64,000 bases of DNA from Clitopilus passeckerianus (lineage: Eukaryota; Basidiomycota; Agaricomycetes; Agaricales; Entolomataceae), in contig CALYLX010000058.1 of the NCBI GenBank assembly GCA_944990035.1, forward strand, positions 186,001-250,000. The letters are read 5' to 3'. The notes under the pieces are model-generated. The model worked only from the letters and a program-made list of their open reading frames with translations. It did not search any database and had not been told where the DNA came from. The position numbers and the translations under genes are program-made. Below are positions 22,110 through 33,287 of this stretch, one piece after another (the stretch's first letter is position 1; each line of letters starts with the position of its first letter).

Positions 22110-24067
22110 GAAGGTGTGCGTGTATTTCCTTGAAGACTTTGCCATCCATCTCAGCCTTCTTGACGACGTCCATTGTGGATAGGGCCGATGCGATGGTCAT
22201 CTTAAGTGTAGAAAGGGCAATGTGTCGACCGGGACAGATCCTGCCAGTATCCGCCTAAGTGTCACCGTCCTAACACGGGTAGATAATATGACGAGCTGAC
22301 CTTCTATCATTGACAAAAGCCATGTCCAATGGGCTTCTGATGGACTCGTCGAGTTTGCTATTCTCCAGGAACCGTTCCCGCTTCAACTCTAGTGGGTCCG
22401 GATAGACTTCTGGATCCGTAAGCATTGCCCGGTTCCCAACCGGTCAACAAAGTAGTGTTCAACGTTTGAACAGTGATTCGCACCAGGGGTTGGCCAAAAC
22501 GATCGATCCCTTGGGAATGTGATATCCCTTATAGACATCGTCTAGGATCGTCGCATGAGGGACGGCTAGATTAAATGTGAGGGCATTTTGGCATTTCACG
22601 TATTTCTTGTGCGTACCACAGGCTAATGCAGGCTACCAGCTGTGAAACCATGGTAACGGAGAGGGTTATCATTGAAAGCATAAAGTAACATTACCGCAAG
22701 ACTTCCATTATAAGAGCGTTGAGATAGGGCAAATCAACGATATCTTCGTGCTCAGAAAGTCTGTCCTTTAGAACTCGATCCAATTCTTCCTGATCCATCT
22801 TTTGCACTTCGGGATACATCACCATTGCTAAGAAAAATGTGCCTATCGCGGGTGCGGTCGTATCTGCAGCAGCTAAATCATGGTTCTGAGATTCGACCGA
22901 TGAAGCAATAGAAAGCAGAACTCACCAGCATACACCATGCTAGCCACATCCTTGACGATAGCCACCTGGTCTTCTGCATATTGTGCATTATCAATGTCAT
23001 ACAAGGTCACAGAGACAAACGATGGTGCGCTGTCCACTGTCTCCTAGAGGAGCCATCAGTCGTATGAGAACAGTTACGATGTTACAGGAGAGATGAGAGC
23101 CTACCATTGATTCTTCGGCAGCTTCAAATAGCATGTCTCGAAGACCGATGAGAAGGCGACGACATTCAGCCGCTACACCCTGGAATGCTGCATCGGGGAC
23201 CCAGCCAGGGAGGTATTTCAAATGGGGCACAACGTCCACCAGCCATGAACGGACTGGATCTTTGTTCGTGTAGTGAGCCGTGCCCGCTGATGCGTCGATG
23301 TAGGGGTCATGCTTTGCTTGCGCTTTGATACCGTATGTCATCGAGATACTAATTGACCCACAAGACTAGCATCCAGAAAGTTGGCGATAAGAAGTCGGAG
23401 AGGATAATAGATGGAGGGCAGGTTACTGTATAATGTGTTGAGATAACTCCTCGGGTTCCTCAAGTAACTGGAGGAGAAAGCGACGAACATAGAACGTTTC
23501 TCGTGTCTGGTTGAGCACTGTGTTGCTCGTCCTCCACAAGTCTCCATAGGCCGTAAGTGCAAAGAGGGTATTGAATCCACATCTTGAATCGTATGGCGTC
23601 AGAGATAATAGGTTGCGTATCACGGTGTCCAACCCACAGCTCGCCAAACGTTACAGATGTTGCTCTTAAAAGGCATAGAGCTCAGCCTATGTTGTGTCTC
23701 TAGAGAGTAGGCCGGAGTCATATCCACCCGCTGGAGTAGATACCAGACCTGTGGTCGAGTAGTTCTTGCGCAGCCTCATACGAGTTCAAGACAACAATTG
23801 ATGCTCCCAAGGTACTAAAATGGATAATGTCCGAATCTCGACGGCTCTGTTAGCGATCATAGCTTCACGAAGACTCCTGAGCGCTCACGATACTGTTGCC
23901 CTAACCTTTTGAACTTCACCCAGTTCAGGCCGTTGGGCATATTATGCAGATTGTCGATTAGAGGTAATTTTGGAGGAGTTTCCCAAGCTTGCGGCGCCTA
24001 AGAGCTTTCCTGAAACAAGGATCATGAGTGCAAAAGTGAGGGCATGCAGAAGCCAGGGGAACGCCAT
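22110..24067 (-). pseudogene. Cytochrome P450 pseudogene, copy 2
   Basis: This is a tandem paralogue of the copy downstream. It keeps the N-terminal anchor (ATG at 24065-24067, MAFPWLLHALTFALMILV). A frame change follows near 24010, because the proline-rich hinge PKLPLIDNLHNMPNGLNW is in another register. A TGA interrupts the segment after GIYSSGWI near 23730. MTYGIKAQAKHDPYIDASAG and the K-helix LPYLNALIMEVLR are readable. The haem loop reads AFVNDRR, intron, ICPGRHIALSTLK, so the conserved Gly of FxxGxRxCxG is replaced by Asp while Cys is kept. Non-functional on several independent grounds. Confidence 0.82.
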
Positions 24068-24382
24068 GTCGAAGGGAGTTGTCAACTATGAAGCAAGCTA
24101 TGAACTGATGCTTAGGCGTCTCCGTGTAAGCTATACTCTACCATTATGATAGTATTTATGCGGTATACTTGTACTGTAAAAGTTCGGCTTTGATGTGTAA
24201 ACGGCTCGGGGCACAGCCTTCAAACTTGTGATGTCAGTTTGATCGCTACCTAATCAGACACGTCGGTCTACCAAAATTGGATGCAATGCGATGGACCGCA
24301 ATGCTTCTGCTATAACAACGTCCTCCTCGAAATCCTCATAAGCTTGCAGGTTGCTCGGAGCACGCAGTGAAGCCTTTTCAGC
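24068..24382. other. Intergenic region between P450 pseudogene and ZIP transporter gene
   Basis: Divergent 5' flanks of the P450 copy 2 and the zinc transporter gene. No further gene is seen. Confidence 0.5.
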
Positions 24383-25622
24383 ATGCTCTCGTTACTTGTC
24401 ATGTCCCTTGTCCTGGGGGTTTCATCGTTTGCATGTGGAATCCTGCCGCTTTCGTTTGTCTTTTCCAGTGTGTTCTTCGGGCGTCTTGCACTGGCTTTTG
24501 GCTGACCGTCAACTATTCAATCGCAGAAAACCACCTCGATAGACTCTCTTATCTCGGGACTGGACTTCTACTAGGTGCCGCACTTGGTGTGATAATACCC
24601 GAGTAGGTTCATCTTTTCGCCGAATCTCAGGAGCTCACCTTTGACCATCCAACTCATAGAGGTCTCGAAGCAGTAGCCCATGAAAACCCGACCCAGTTTC
24701 CAACATCCCAAGTCTCTCTATCCCTTCTCGGAGGCTTCATATTCATGCTCCTAGTTGAGCAGCTCATATCCCATTCACACCATGCCCAACAAGGCCCAGG
24801 CTCGTCGTACGACTCCTCTAACGACCTTCCTCTGTACGGCGTCAATAATGCAAAGGCAGGGCCAGGAAACGGCAGCCAAGTGGAGTTTGACGCAGATCTC
24901 GAGGGCTTGGAAACAGCAGGATATACTCCTTCTTTACCCTCACAAACCCCGACCCCTCCCCCGTTGTCTACGAGCATCAGTGGCCAAGGCGCTGGTTCTG
25001 GTTCCGGAAGGGCCTTCCCTCTCACGTTCGGTCTTGTTGTTCACGGACTTGCCGATGGGCTGGCGCTTGGAGCTTCTGCACTCACTCAGACCGATGACAC
25101 CCATGCGGCCTCAAATTTATCTTTCATTGTGTTTCTAGCTTTGGCAATTCACAAAGGTCTGCACGGGAACTTTACCTCGCGGATTTCCTCTGACAAACCC
25201 CATTGTAGCACCGACATCACTGGCATTGACCACCTCGCTGTTATCAACAAATCTCCCCCGGTCTCAATGTAAGAAGTACTTGGCCATTTTCGCGTCTTCC
25301 ACACCTCTCGGCGCAATAAGCTCGTACCTGCTATTCAACTTGCTCGGCCAAGGAGAGGGTGGATGGACGGGGATCGCACTCCTGGTTTCGGTAAGCACTC
25401 GTCTTTGCTCCCGAGGGTCGAAAAGCTGACCTTTTCTTGCTTTGTTAACAGGGCGGTACCTTCCTATACGTAGCCACCGTTCTACAACCAGTTTCAGATC
25501 ACTCTTCTTCCCCTGCACCGATATCGGAAACAAGGACAAGGGCTCTGGTGAGGCTGGTGCACATTGTCCTGGGGATGTGTATGCCATACTTGATCAGCTC
25601 AATATTTGGACATGGGCACTAG
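24383..25622 (+). CDS. ZIP family zinc transporter, SLC39A9/Atx2-like
   Basis: Five exons, 24383-24467, 24527-24602, 24660-25156, 25209-25390 and 25452-25622, give 336 residues; all junctions are in phase. Membrane segments include MSLVLGVSSFACGILPLSF, LGTGLLLGAALGVIIPEG, LSLLGGFIFMLLVEQL and the metal-site helices VVHGLADGLALGAS and LAIHKAPTSLAL, with the His residues of the ZIP binuclear centre. A His-rich stretch SHSHHA opens the cytosolic loop, which is long and Ser/Pro/Gly-rich (residues about 105-175). ZIP9/Atx2 members move Zn (or Mn) from the Golgi lumen to the cytosol. The last exon ends YLISSIFGHGH. It converges on the ArfGAP gene, with 195 bp between stops. Confidence 0.93.
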
Positions 25623-25817
25623 CATATATTCTTATGCTTGATCTCAGACTCAAGTTGTACCAGTAATCAAAAGTAAAAAATCGAGACACGTATATTATCA
25701 ACCCCAACGACACCTGACGACTAAACAGTTAGAATAAGAAGAACGTGATAAAAAAAGTAGAGGGAAAAGGATATGCGTCCACATCTCTAACACCACCCGT
25801 CCGAAGAAGTGCCGCCT

Positions 25818-27526
25818 TTACCGCTCACTCATCTGAGCCAAATAATCCGACAATTTCATCGCTCCCGCCCTTATACTGTCACCAACATTCTGTACGTCCG
25901 GATTAGCAAGCACCCTTGCAACCGCATCTCGAGCAGCTATCTCTAGATTTGCCAAGCTCCCGTCTCCAAGCAACCCCTCCTGCTGTGCGCGATGCAGCAT
26001 GTCGCCCTCATCAGCTTCGTCATCACGGCCAAAGTACTGGTTCGAAGAGATAGCCGTGGCGCCTTGGAAGTCTCGCAGACGGCCTTGAGCTTCTGCGACA
26101 GCTTCAGGGTCGTAAGTGCCACGGCCAAAGTACATATCAGAAGAAATGGCTTTTTGGCCACCGAAGCGGTCTCGGGCAACCGTGGGCGAGTCATCTTCAA
26201 CAGGTGTTCTGAGAAAAAGGTTAGTCCATTTCAGATCGCGTGAACCGAGAACAAAACGTACGCCGACTTCGGAGAAGCAGCACTTGCAGCAAGTGCAGCA
26301 GCGGCCCCGGCACCAGGAATCGCACCAAATCCAAGTCTCGGGAACGCAGCACTTGTCTTCGGTGCGGCTCCTGGAGTAGCTCTAGTAGATGCAGCTGATC
26401 CATTACTAGCATTCATATTTGCCTTCAAATTCAGCTCATTGGTCTTCTTCACGAGCTCTGCCTCTTCCTTTCTTTTCCTTTCTGCCTCCTCCTGCTCCCT
26501 CTGCCTATCGTAGCCCAGTTGTTTGATCCTCTCCTCGTCCTCCTTCGCTTTCTTCTCGGCAGCGGCAAAGTCGACAGGTTTGGTCTTGGCTGCACCAAGT
26601 CCGAGTTTAGACTTTTTCGGCCCTGCGGAAGAACCAGTAAGGGAGGAGCCAGAGGAAGCGCTGTTCAGCCTGGATGTAGAAGCTCCCAGACGGGATGGTC
26701 GGGCAGCAGAGGAGGAGGTGATAGAAGCAGACGAGGTGATCGTCCGGGGTGCTGGGGCGGTGGTGGATGTAGAGGTAGTGGAAGATGCAGATGCAGCCCG
26801 ACCGAGGACGGGAGGGGTAGAGGTACGTGGGGTACCAGGTGCAGAGGTCTTGGGTGTGTTAGGTTTCGACCAGGATTCAAAGAAGTCGTCTTCGGTTTCC
26901 TCCTTCAGAGGTGTAGGAGTTGAGGCGGTTTCCATCCCATCGACGTGGATACCATGAGGGAATCTGTCGCATTTTGGCTCAGAATCTTGGAATATATTCG
27001 AGATGGGTCGATGGCGCTGTAACTCACCTGGCAGCGTCTTCCTTGACCCTCCTCCCTAACTCCTCCTTATAGAGCTCGGCAACACGACCGGAATATTTCT
27101 TCTTGGTGTCCGAATCACTCAGCAAAGCCGATCCTCCGTGTTTTGTAAAGAAAGCAGTCGCAGAAGCATTCCCGCCGATTTTCATATTTCTCAACTGTGC
27201 AAGTGACCAGGAATCAAGATTGGTCGAGCTGATCTTCTTAGTTGTTCACCCCAACACCAGGCAGGGAAACCGCGTACCGGACAAAACTGATATGAACGCC
27301 CATATTTCTGTGAACACTCGAGCAGTCAAGGCAGATGTAAACACCAAATGTAACGCTGGACCATGTTGGGTTCCGGGCACTGCAGTCGAAGCAAGACTAT
27401 CAAATGGTTGTCAGCATTGCTTCTTATACCTCAAGAACTGGAAGAGATCTAACGTACCTTGTTCGCCTTTTGGCCCTTCAATACCTTGAAAACTTGTTCT
27501 GTTTCTTGCTTTGTAGGCTCAGCCAT
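25818..27526 (-). CDS. GLO3: ArfGAP, Glo3/ArfGAP2-3 type
   Basis: Five exons, 27526-27458, 27396-27278, 27228-27028, 26963-26262 and 26208-25818, give 493 residues. The N-terminal ArfGAP zinc finger reads [20 protein letters not shown] followed by [19 protein letters not shown], with C-x2-C-x16-C-x2-C spacing and the catalytic Arg. The middle (about residues 150-330) is Ser/Thr/Pro-rich with an E/K helix ([16 protein letters not shown]). The C-terminus has two copies of the Glo3 motif, [11 protein letters not shown] and [11 protein letters not shown], about 35 residues apart, and ends with an amphipathic helix. Glo3/ArfGAP2-3 stimulate GTP hydrolysis on Arf1 during COPI retrograde transport between Golgi and ER. 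Confidence 0.95.
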
Positions 27527-27896
27527 TTTTCCGAGAGGAAGGGGATGGTTTATCTGGACGAGTGCGCGGTTTTGAAATCAATCGGCAAGCCTTGCAGTGT
27601 CGTGGCAGAAATTATGCCTCACGTAAGCACTGATCTGATCGGCGCAGAGAGCGAAAGTCTCTGACAATGAGGGTCCTCTCCCAAGATGGCTCTAATCTTG
27701 GACATTCCACCGGTCGGGGGGGGAGCCAGAAAGGTCTACGGAAATGAACCTGGGAAACTGACCTGTGGCCCCCCTTAAGCCATGCTGGGGCGGCCATTGT
27801 GCACTCAAGCTCGTGGTCAAAGCGGCCTGCTCTCATAAATATGGAGCACTTTGCCGTATTTCTTCATTGCATGCTACACCCTCCTCGAGATCCTCC
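27527..27896. promoter_or_regulatory. Divergent promoter region between GLO3 and F-box gene
   Basis: The two genes start on opposite strands here. A G-run (GGGGGGGG near 27716-27724) is the only notable feature. An in-frame ATG at 27765 could extend the F-box protein by 44 residues, but that extension is compositionally unlike protein. Confidence 0.5.
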
Positions 27897-29390
27897 ATGC
27901 CTTCTGACGTTTCTCAAACCCACGCCTCCTTGGATCCAGTCACAATCTGCGCCGTCAACAACATCATCGTTCCAGGAACCCTCACCGTGTCAGGAACAGA
28001 GCCAGCAGAGGCTGAAAAAGACATATCTCATGTAGAGGTCGAAAGGGCGGAACACCTCAATGGAAAGAAAAATATCTGCCTATCAATACCCATAGATCGA
28101 CTATCAACAGAAATATTTCACGATATCTTTCTTCGTCTCGCAGACGGACCCATCAGCTTTCCTCCATCTCGCTCCAATCTCAACGACGGGCCTTGGGTGC
28201 TCCGTAAAGTCTGCCCTAGATGGAGAGAGATAGCTTCGGGCCTATGGAACAATATCCACATTGAATCCACCTTTCCTCAACCACCATTACTCGACTACCC
28301 TGGCATTTTCGAGGCTTCCTCCACCGAGGAGTCATGGCAGAAGAGTGTTGCATTGGTTCAACTATTTTCACCACCGGATGGGCTAGTCAAGTTATCACTG
28401 CGCGTCTTTGCAGAGACTAGTGAGGCCGAGTACAACATGGCCGATTTGGCCATGCGTGAACTCGTTCTGCCTCACGCGTCTCGAATCACTCGGCTAGTAT
28501 TCGATGGGTCGATGAAGGTACATCAAGCTTTCATGCGTAGTAGGCAACAGAACTATCCGTTGGTAACGGCCTTGATCTTAAGGCGGTCGGCTGATTTTTG
28601 CGACGCCAATTATCGCGATGTAGACCAGACAGATGAGGCCATTGACATCACGCCAGAAGACTTTGGCCACTTTCCCCATTTAAAAACTCTCCAACTTTCA
28701 GCAGTGGACCCAATTATCCCCATGGTAGCCCAATGCATAGCATTACTCACGCAGCTCACAGAATTCACAATTGGAGGAAGGGCCGACAATGATTCGTACA
28801 AACTCACCTTCGAGGCCTTCTCACCTCTGCTCACTACCTGCACAAGTCTCGTCCGCCTCACAATATCAGGTGCCGACTTCCAAAATCCAAACCACCAAAT
28901 ACCTCCCATGAGGTTTCCGGCGTTGGAACATTTCGACTTAACCTTCATCGGCGATCGAAGCAATCACTCCTACCTGAATCTCTTCACTTTGCCCGCCCTG
29001 ACCAAACTCCGGATTGCAGCAACCACGGACGAAGAGGATAACAACTCAGCTTTCCCGCTTCCTGAAATCATCGCGCTTCTTCAACGTTCATCTTGTGCAA
29101 ATTCTCTCAAGAACCTCGTACTGAAGGTGGAGGATGCTTTGGTCGATGACGGCCCCTTGATGAGATTCGACGCCAATCAACTAGATCACCTGCTGTCCCT
29201 CCTACCTTCGCCAATGAACCGTCTTCGCTTGAAGTTACGGTCCGGCTCCTCAACAGCCGAATCAGGTCGCCTCGAGTTCAAGGGTCCACAACTTGACCTT
29301 CGTGAAAAAGTTAGGCTCATTTTTCGTGAAGACACAAAGTCGGGAGCAAAGAGCAGGTTGCGGAGCCTACACGCGTACAAAGCCATGTAG
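27897..29390 (+). CDS. F-box protein (agaricomycete type)
   Basis: A single exon of about 497 residues, starting at MPSDVSQTH. The F-box lies at about residues 62-120: IPIDRLSTEIFHDIFLRLAD, a variable insert, then GPWVLRKVCPRWREIASGLW. This is the layout of the large F-box family of mushroom-forming fungi. The remainder is leucine-rich and beta/alpha repetitive (LKTLQLSAVDP, LTQLTEFTIGG, LVRLTISGADF), consistent with degenerate leucine-rich repeats that recruit substrates to an SCF ubiquitin ligase. The substrate is unknown. No intron was needed. Such genes expand rapidly in agaricomycetes, so orthology is unlikely to be one-to-one. Confidence 0.88.
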   Translation: MPSDVSQTHASLDPVTICAVNNIIVPGTLTVSGTEPAEAEKDISHVEVERAEHLNGKKNICLSIPIDRLSTEIFHDIFLRLADGPISFPPSRSNLNDGPWVLRKVCPRWREIASGLWNNIHIESTFPQPPLLDYPGIFEASSTEESWQKSVALVQLFSPPDGLVKLSLRVFAETSEAEYNMADLAMRELVLPHASRITRLVFDGSMKVHQAFMRSRQQNYPLVTALILRRSADFCDANYRDVDQTDEAIDITPEDFGHFPHLKTLQLSAVDPIIPMVAQCIALLTQLTEFTIGGRADNDSYKLTFEAFSPLLTTCTSLVRLTISGADFQNPNHQIPPMRFPALEHFDLTFIGDRSNHSYLNLFTLPALTKLRIAATTDEEDNNSAFPLPEIIALLQRSSCANSLKNLVLKVEDALVDDGPLMRFDANQLDHLLSLLPSPMNRLRLKLRSGSSTAESGRLEFKGPQLDLREKVRLIFREDTKSGAKSRLRSLHAYKAM

Positions 29391-29862
29391 GGGCCCAAAG
29401 GTCGGACTGGACTAAATGTAAATATCGAACTTGGGGAACACTCACATTGTACAATAGAATATTGTAATCCCTGCGGAATTTGAACCCCCAATATCCAGCA
29501 GGTAGAAATTTAGGGTACAGATTGCTACAAGAGCATTAGTGTGAATGCCTCGCTACAATTAAATTTTTTGTTGTTTGCAGCTCGATGCTTCGCGAGAACT
29601 GTTGGGCAGAAAATGGAAGCACGCAGTGATCCTCCTCCTCGCCAGGTAGTTTGCCAGGATAAAGGCACCTTACAATATCGGTCTACGATCAACACCGGAA
29701 CATTCTGCTTGTCTAGGCTCAATGAACAGCGGCCCCTGGAAGGGTGTTCCTGTTTCTTGGCTTTCGTCCTGGCCACGGTCTCTATTAGTCACTAGCTATA
29801 GATACTGCACTCATCCTAGTGTATATTGTAGCCCTTGCTCAATATTCCTCGCACAGTTCATT
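29391..29862. other. Intergenic region
   Basis: Overlapping short frames occur on both strands near 29525-29795, with no family signal or splice support. No gene called. Confidence 0.45.
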
Positions 29863-30109
29863 ATGGGATTTTTGGACTTCGTTACCAAGCCTGTCGTTGG
29901 CGCCTATAATGGCGTCAAAGATCACATTGTCCAATCGTACGACATCGTCGTCCAGCCCGGTCGATCGGTGAGCACAATTTCAATTTCGAAGTTCACATTT
30001 CTAAATCAAGTGTGCGCAGTGGACATTACCTTCGCTCTTAGATGCCACCAAAGTCATAGTCCCCACCAAGGTCCCCACTGGAATCCGAGAGTTCATGAGC
30101 CCTGTCTAA
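29863..30109 (+). CDS. Small hypothetical protein (64 residues, spliced)
   Basis: Exon 1, 29863-29967, encodes MGFLDFVTKPVVGAYNGVKD and 15 further residues. A 52-nt intron (GTGAGC..CGCAG) joins it in phase to exon 2, 30020-30109, which encodes a coherent end, SWTLPSLLDATKVIVPTKVP then TGIREFMSPV. The unspliced frame instead becomes His/Cys-rich, so splicing is favoured. The product has no signal peptide; the N-terminus is a possible amphipathic membrane-contact helix. No family recognised. Confidence 0.6.
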
Positions 30110-30726
30110 CGGGGCGTCAGTAAGTGTCGAAGTTAATTTGGCACTCCCGAGCAATTCATCTAACACTTATCCCCGGCTCTATTAGACGCCATACCTATAC
30201 CTGACCTTAGTTTGGAGGGCCCGTACGGAAAATGTTTGGTCGCAACTGAACTAGGTTTTGAACAACCTCCAGCATTAGAAGTACTGGTACCTTAACAACT
30301 CATTATGAATCGGCCTTCCAAACAAGCTGTAGTACTGTACAGTCTGAGCGTTCAAAGATAACTGTCCGTCCAGCATTAACCTCCAATGCCTATGAGGGCC
30401 TTTGGCGGATCCGACACAGGCGAGGACAAGGAACCGTGGCGGGCGGGACCCATGGATCACGGTAATCAGATTGGAATCGGGATGAATGATCCGTTGACCT
30501 TTCACGCCAAGACATTGGTCCCTCTGCCAGTGGAGGATGTCCAGTTTCACGAATATCGTCGCTTCTTCGAGGAAGAAAGGTGGAATTCTTCCCACGGAGA
30601 CTTGCAGCCTCCTCCAAGCGGATCGTGGAACTTGATAAATGCAACATGTTTAAACTAAGGTGTATGTGTAACTATACGCACTCCAATTATACAGTTCGAT
30701 TCTAGCTCCTCGGATAATCCAGACAG
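30110..30726. other. Intergenic region with an unsupported 90-codon frame
   Basis: A plus-strand frame at 30386-30658 has plausible composition toward its end (EDVQFHEYRRFFEEERWNS), but it overlaps minus-strand frames of similar length and has no partner exon that I could join. It may be a gene remnant. Confidence 0.4.
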
Positions 30727-32487
30727 TTATGATTGCTTGAGCAAATCCTGACCATTATTCTTGAACTTGGAGAGCTCCTTCTTCCAGGGTTCCCATGCGT
30801 TGCCGTATTTCTTGAGCAAGGTCGTAAGCTCCTCACGTTGCTCCTTCTGTGAGAGCAAGTACACGTTAGTCACAGTTTCAGAATCCATAAAGGAAACAGG
30901 ATGAACTAACCAGGTTCCAAGGCATCTCTCCACCGTATACGTCCTCGAACAACTCTCCCAATTCACACCTCTTCATGTTTTCTGCTTTCTTGAACGCCTT
31001 CATGACGTCAGCCTTTAGCCTAGCCTTGAGCTCCTCCTCGGCCTCCTCATTCCACCAGCCCCTCGATTCCATAAAGAGTCTGAATCGAGCAATGGGGTTG
31101 TCGATCTTCTTCCTATCCTCCACCTCGGAACGGGCTCGGTAGGCAAAGGAGTCGTCCGAAGTTGAATGGTGACCCACACTACAAGCAATTCATGTCAGGA
31201 CAGTCAATTGCGAAGTCTACAGAAGAACCAACCGGTAACTCATGGCCTCGACTAGCACTGCTCGTCCCTGTTCCAAGCACCTGCGCCTTGCTTCCCTAAC
31301 GGCACCTAGGACGGCAAGGATATCATTCCCGTCTACCCGGATCGTATCGATGCCATAACCGGGTCCACGAGCAGCAATACCATCTCCGTGATACTGCTCG
31401 GAACTTGGAGTGCTGATAGCGAAACCGTTGTTCCTCGCAATGTAAAGAGTAGGTGCTGGAATGGTAGATGCTAAGAGCATGCCAGCATGGAAGTCTAACC
31501 GGGAACAGTCAGCGTTTGCGCCAAGAGGTAGAAGATAGGAATAGAATACCCACCGCCTTCGGAGGCAGCACCTTCGCCAAAGTAGCAAGCAGCTATTGAC
31601 CTTCCACTCCTTCCTGGTGCTCGTTTTAGAGCATACCCAACACCCGCGGCCTGGGGTATCTGGGTAGCCAGTGGGGAAGATATCGTGTGGAAGTGATGTT
31701 CAGTAGATCCGAAATGCTGCGACAAGGTTATTTGTTGTGCCTCGGACCTGACGGAATGTACTTACCACTGGCATCTGACGACCCTTTCCAGAGGTGTCAA
31801 GTTCATTTCCGAAGCACTGGTTCATAACATTGTCTAGGCCGAAACCCCGCCAAAGAAGGACACCCATTTCCCGGTACTGTCCCATGACCCTACACGTATA
31901 AGTATTGGGTTAGAACAGATCGGAGAAGCCAAAAAGTGCAACATACTCATCCTCCAAATCTAGAGCAGCAGCAGACCCTATGATTGTTGCTTCCTCTCCG
32001 TGCTAGAAGGCTGAAGTTAGGAGCCATCGAGGTCAGAATTCGCCTGGACATACTGAGGTCATCTAGGCAGCCCGGTTAAGTTTGAGCTATCTTAGTAAGT
32101 AGAATGAGATACTCACATAAAATGAAATCTTTCCCTGGCGTTGTACGTTGTACAAAACATTGTCCAAAGTCGGGAGGAGCTGCATGTTCTCATACAGCCT
32201 TTGTGCAAGGGGCTTGTCAATCTATTATGCCCGGAGTTAGTAGTTACAGCACTCTTTTGCAAAACCCGACATACCTCTGGAAGTTCCGCACCCTCAATGG
32301 GTTTCCCCACACCGTCCAAGACGCGGTATGTCGGTATGAGCTCATCACTGCCAGTAACCGAGTTGAAGAAGTTCAGCTTCGAGGTAATCGGCGACCTTGT
32401 GTTGCCTAGATGACCTGCAGTGGTCGCAAGACTTCTTGCAGCCAGTTTTCGAGGAAAACTACGAGCAACTGAGGGTATCCGGATCAT
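30727..32487 (-). CDS. 2-oxoisovalerate dehydrogenase (BCKDH) E1 subunit alpha, mitochondrial
   Basis: Nine exons give 439 residues: 32487-32275, 32221-32117, 32062-32054, 32002-31947, 31889-31766, 31716-31554, 31494-31233, 31178-30911, 30846-30727. Exon 3 is only nine bases (Met-Thr-Ser) and is required to rebuild the invariant SFYMTSHGEEA. Other landmarks are [36 protein letters not shown], the thiamine-diphosphate site [21 protein letters not shown], and the phosphorylation-loop motif [16 protein letters not shown]. The first 30 residues are Arg/Ser-rich without acids, a mitochondrial presequence. The enzyme decarboxylates branched-chain 2-oxo acids as an alpha2-beta2 E1 within the BCKDH complex. 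Confidence 0.96.
32054..32062 (-). other. Nine-base microexon of the BCKDH E1-alpha gene
   Basis: The nine bases encode Met-Thr-Ser between introns 32116-32063 (54 nt) and 32053-32003 (51 nt). Both introns have GT..AG ends and branch-like sites. Skipping it would delete three residues of the conserved FYMTSHGEE block without a frameshift. Confidence 0.85.
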
Positions 32488-33287
32488 GGTAGAGGACAGA
32501 GAGCAATGGCATCACGTGTATGGGGGACTCGAGCGCGTATCGCGTCGCTTGCGCGGAACTTTACCGATAGCGAAAATGCACACAGCCACGGCTTTCGATG
32601 TTCACAAACCACCACAACCTCAGGCTAGGATATTCAGTTGTCGAGAGCCTGTCATCATGAGCAGCAACCAGCTGACTCAATACGACGGCTTCAGAAGGGT
32701 TAACTCAGTTGCCGAGAACAGCTGCGACTACAACGGACAGTATCTGGCCTTTTAGACTATGTTGTAGGCATGTCTGCAGCTTGCACTGGAACAATCCCAA
32801 GCCTTTCCCATTACCGTAATCTCTCACTGCTGCTTGAAAATGTGTCTCAGCTTCTTGAATGAGGCACCATGTAGATCGAAAGCTTACCCTCTCTTCAAGC
32901 GTCATCTTTCATCTCGAGCAACACACCTGTAAACTATGTGGTTCACTCCCGAACCTATCCGACCGGCCATCTGGTGATATGTGCTCAAACAACGTTTTCC
33001 TTTCCAATTGTACCTGGCTCTGAAACCTGCACTTAACCGTGGCCACTTATCCCGATAACTACCAAATCACTCAATCGATGAGTTACCCTCTGGCACACAT
33101 TGGTCGAGATTCACCCGTGCTTGTCTAGCGGAAATTGGACGATTCGTACGCCCAAGGGTGACGAAGTCGCGAATCGACGCTAGAATGGTTTGTTTGCTCT
33201 TGATGTTTTCTAAAGTCATTGACCCCAGCTCAAGTCGAATCGCCCAGGCAGTTGTCCTTTCCTTTTCACCTTCCTACCTTCCCCGCC
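32488..33287. other. Intergenic region
   Basis: This is the 5' flank of the BCKDH gene followed by sequence with only short frames. A 66-codon minus-strand frame at 32705-32905 has plausible composition, but there is no splice partner. No gene called. Confidence 0.45.

Noticed and set aside
21723..22133. 136-codon plus-strand frame between the P450 pseudogenes
   Set aside because: It overlaps the antisense of P450 copy 2's 3' end and has no family signal; likely chance.
26519..26957. Two overlapping 134- and 144-codon plus-strand frames
   Set aside because: Antisense to the low-complexity middle exon of the ArfGAP gene.
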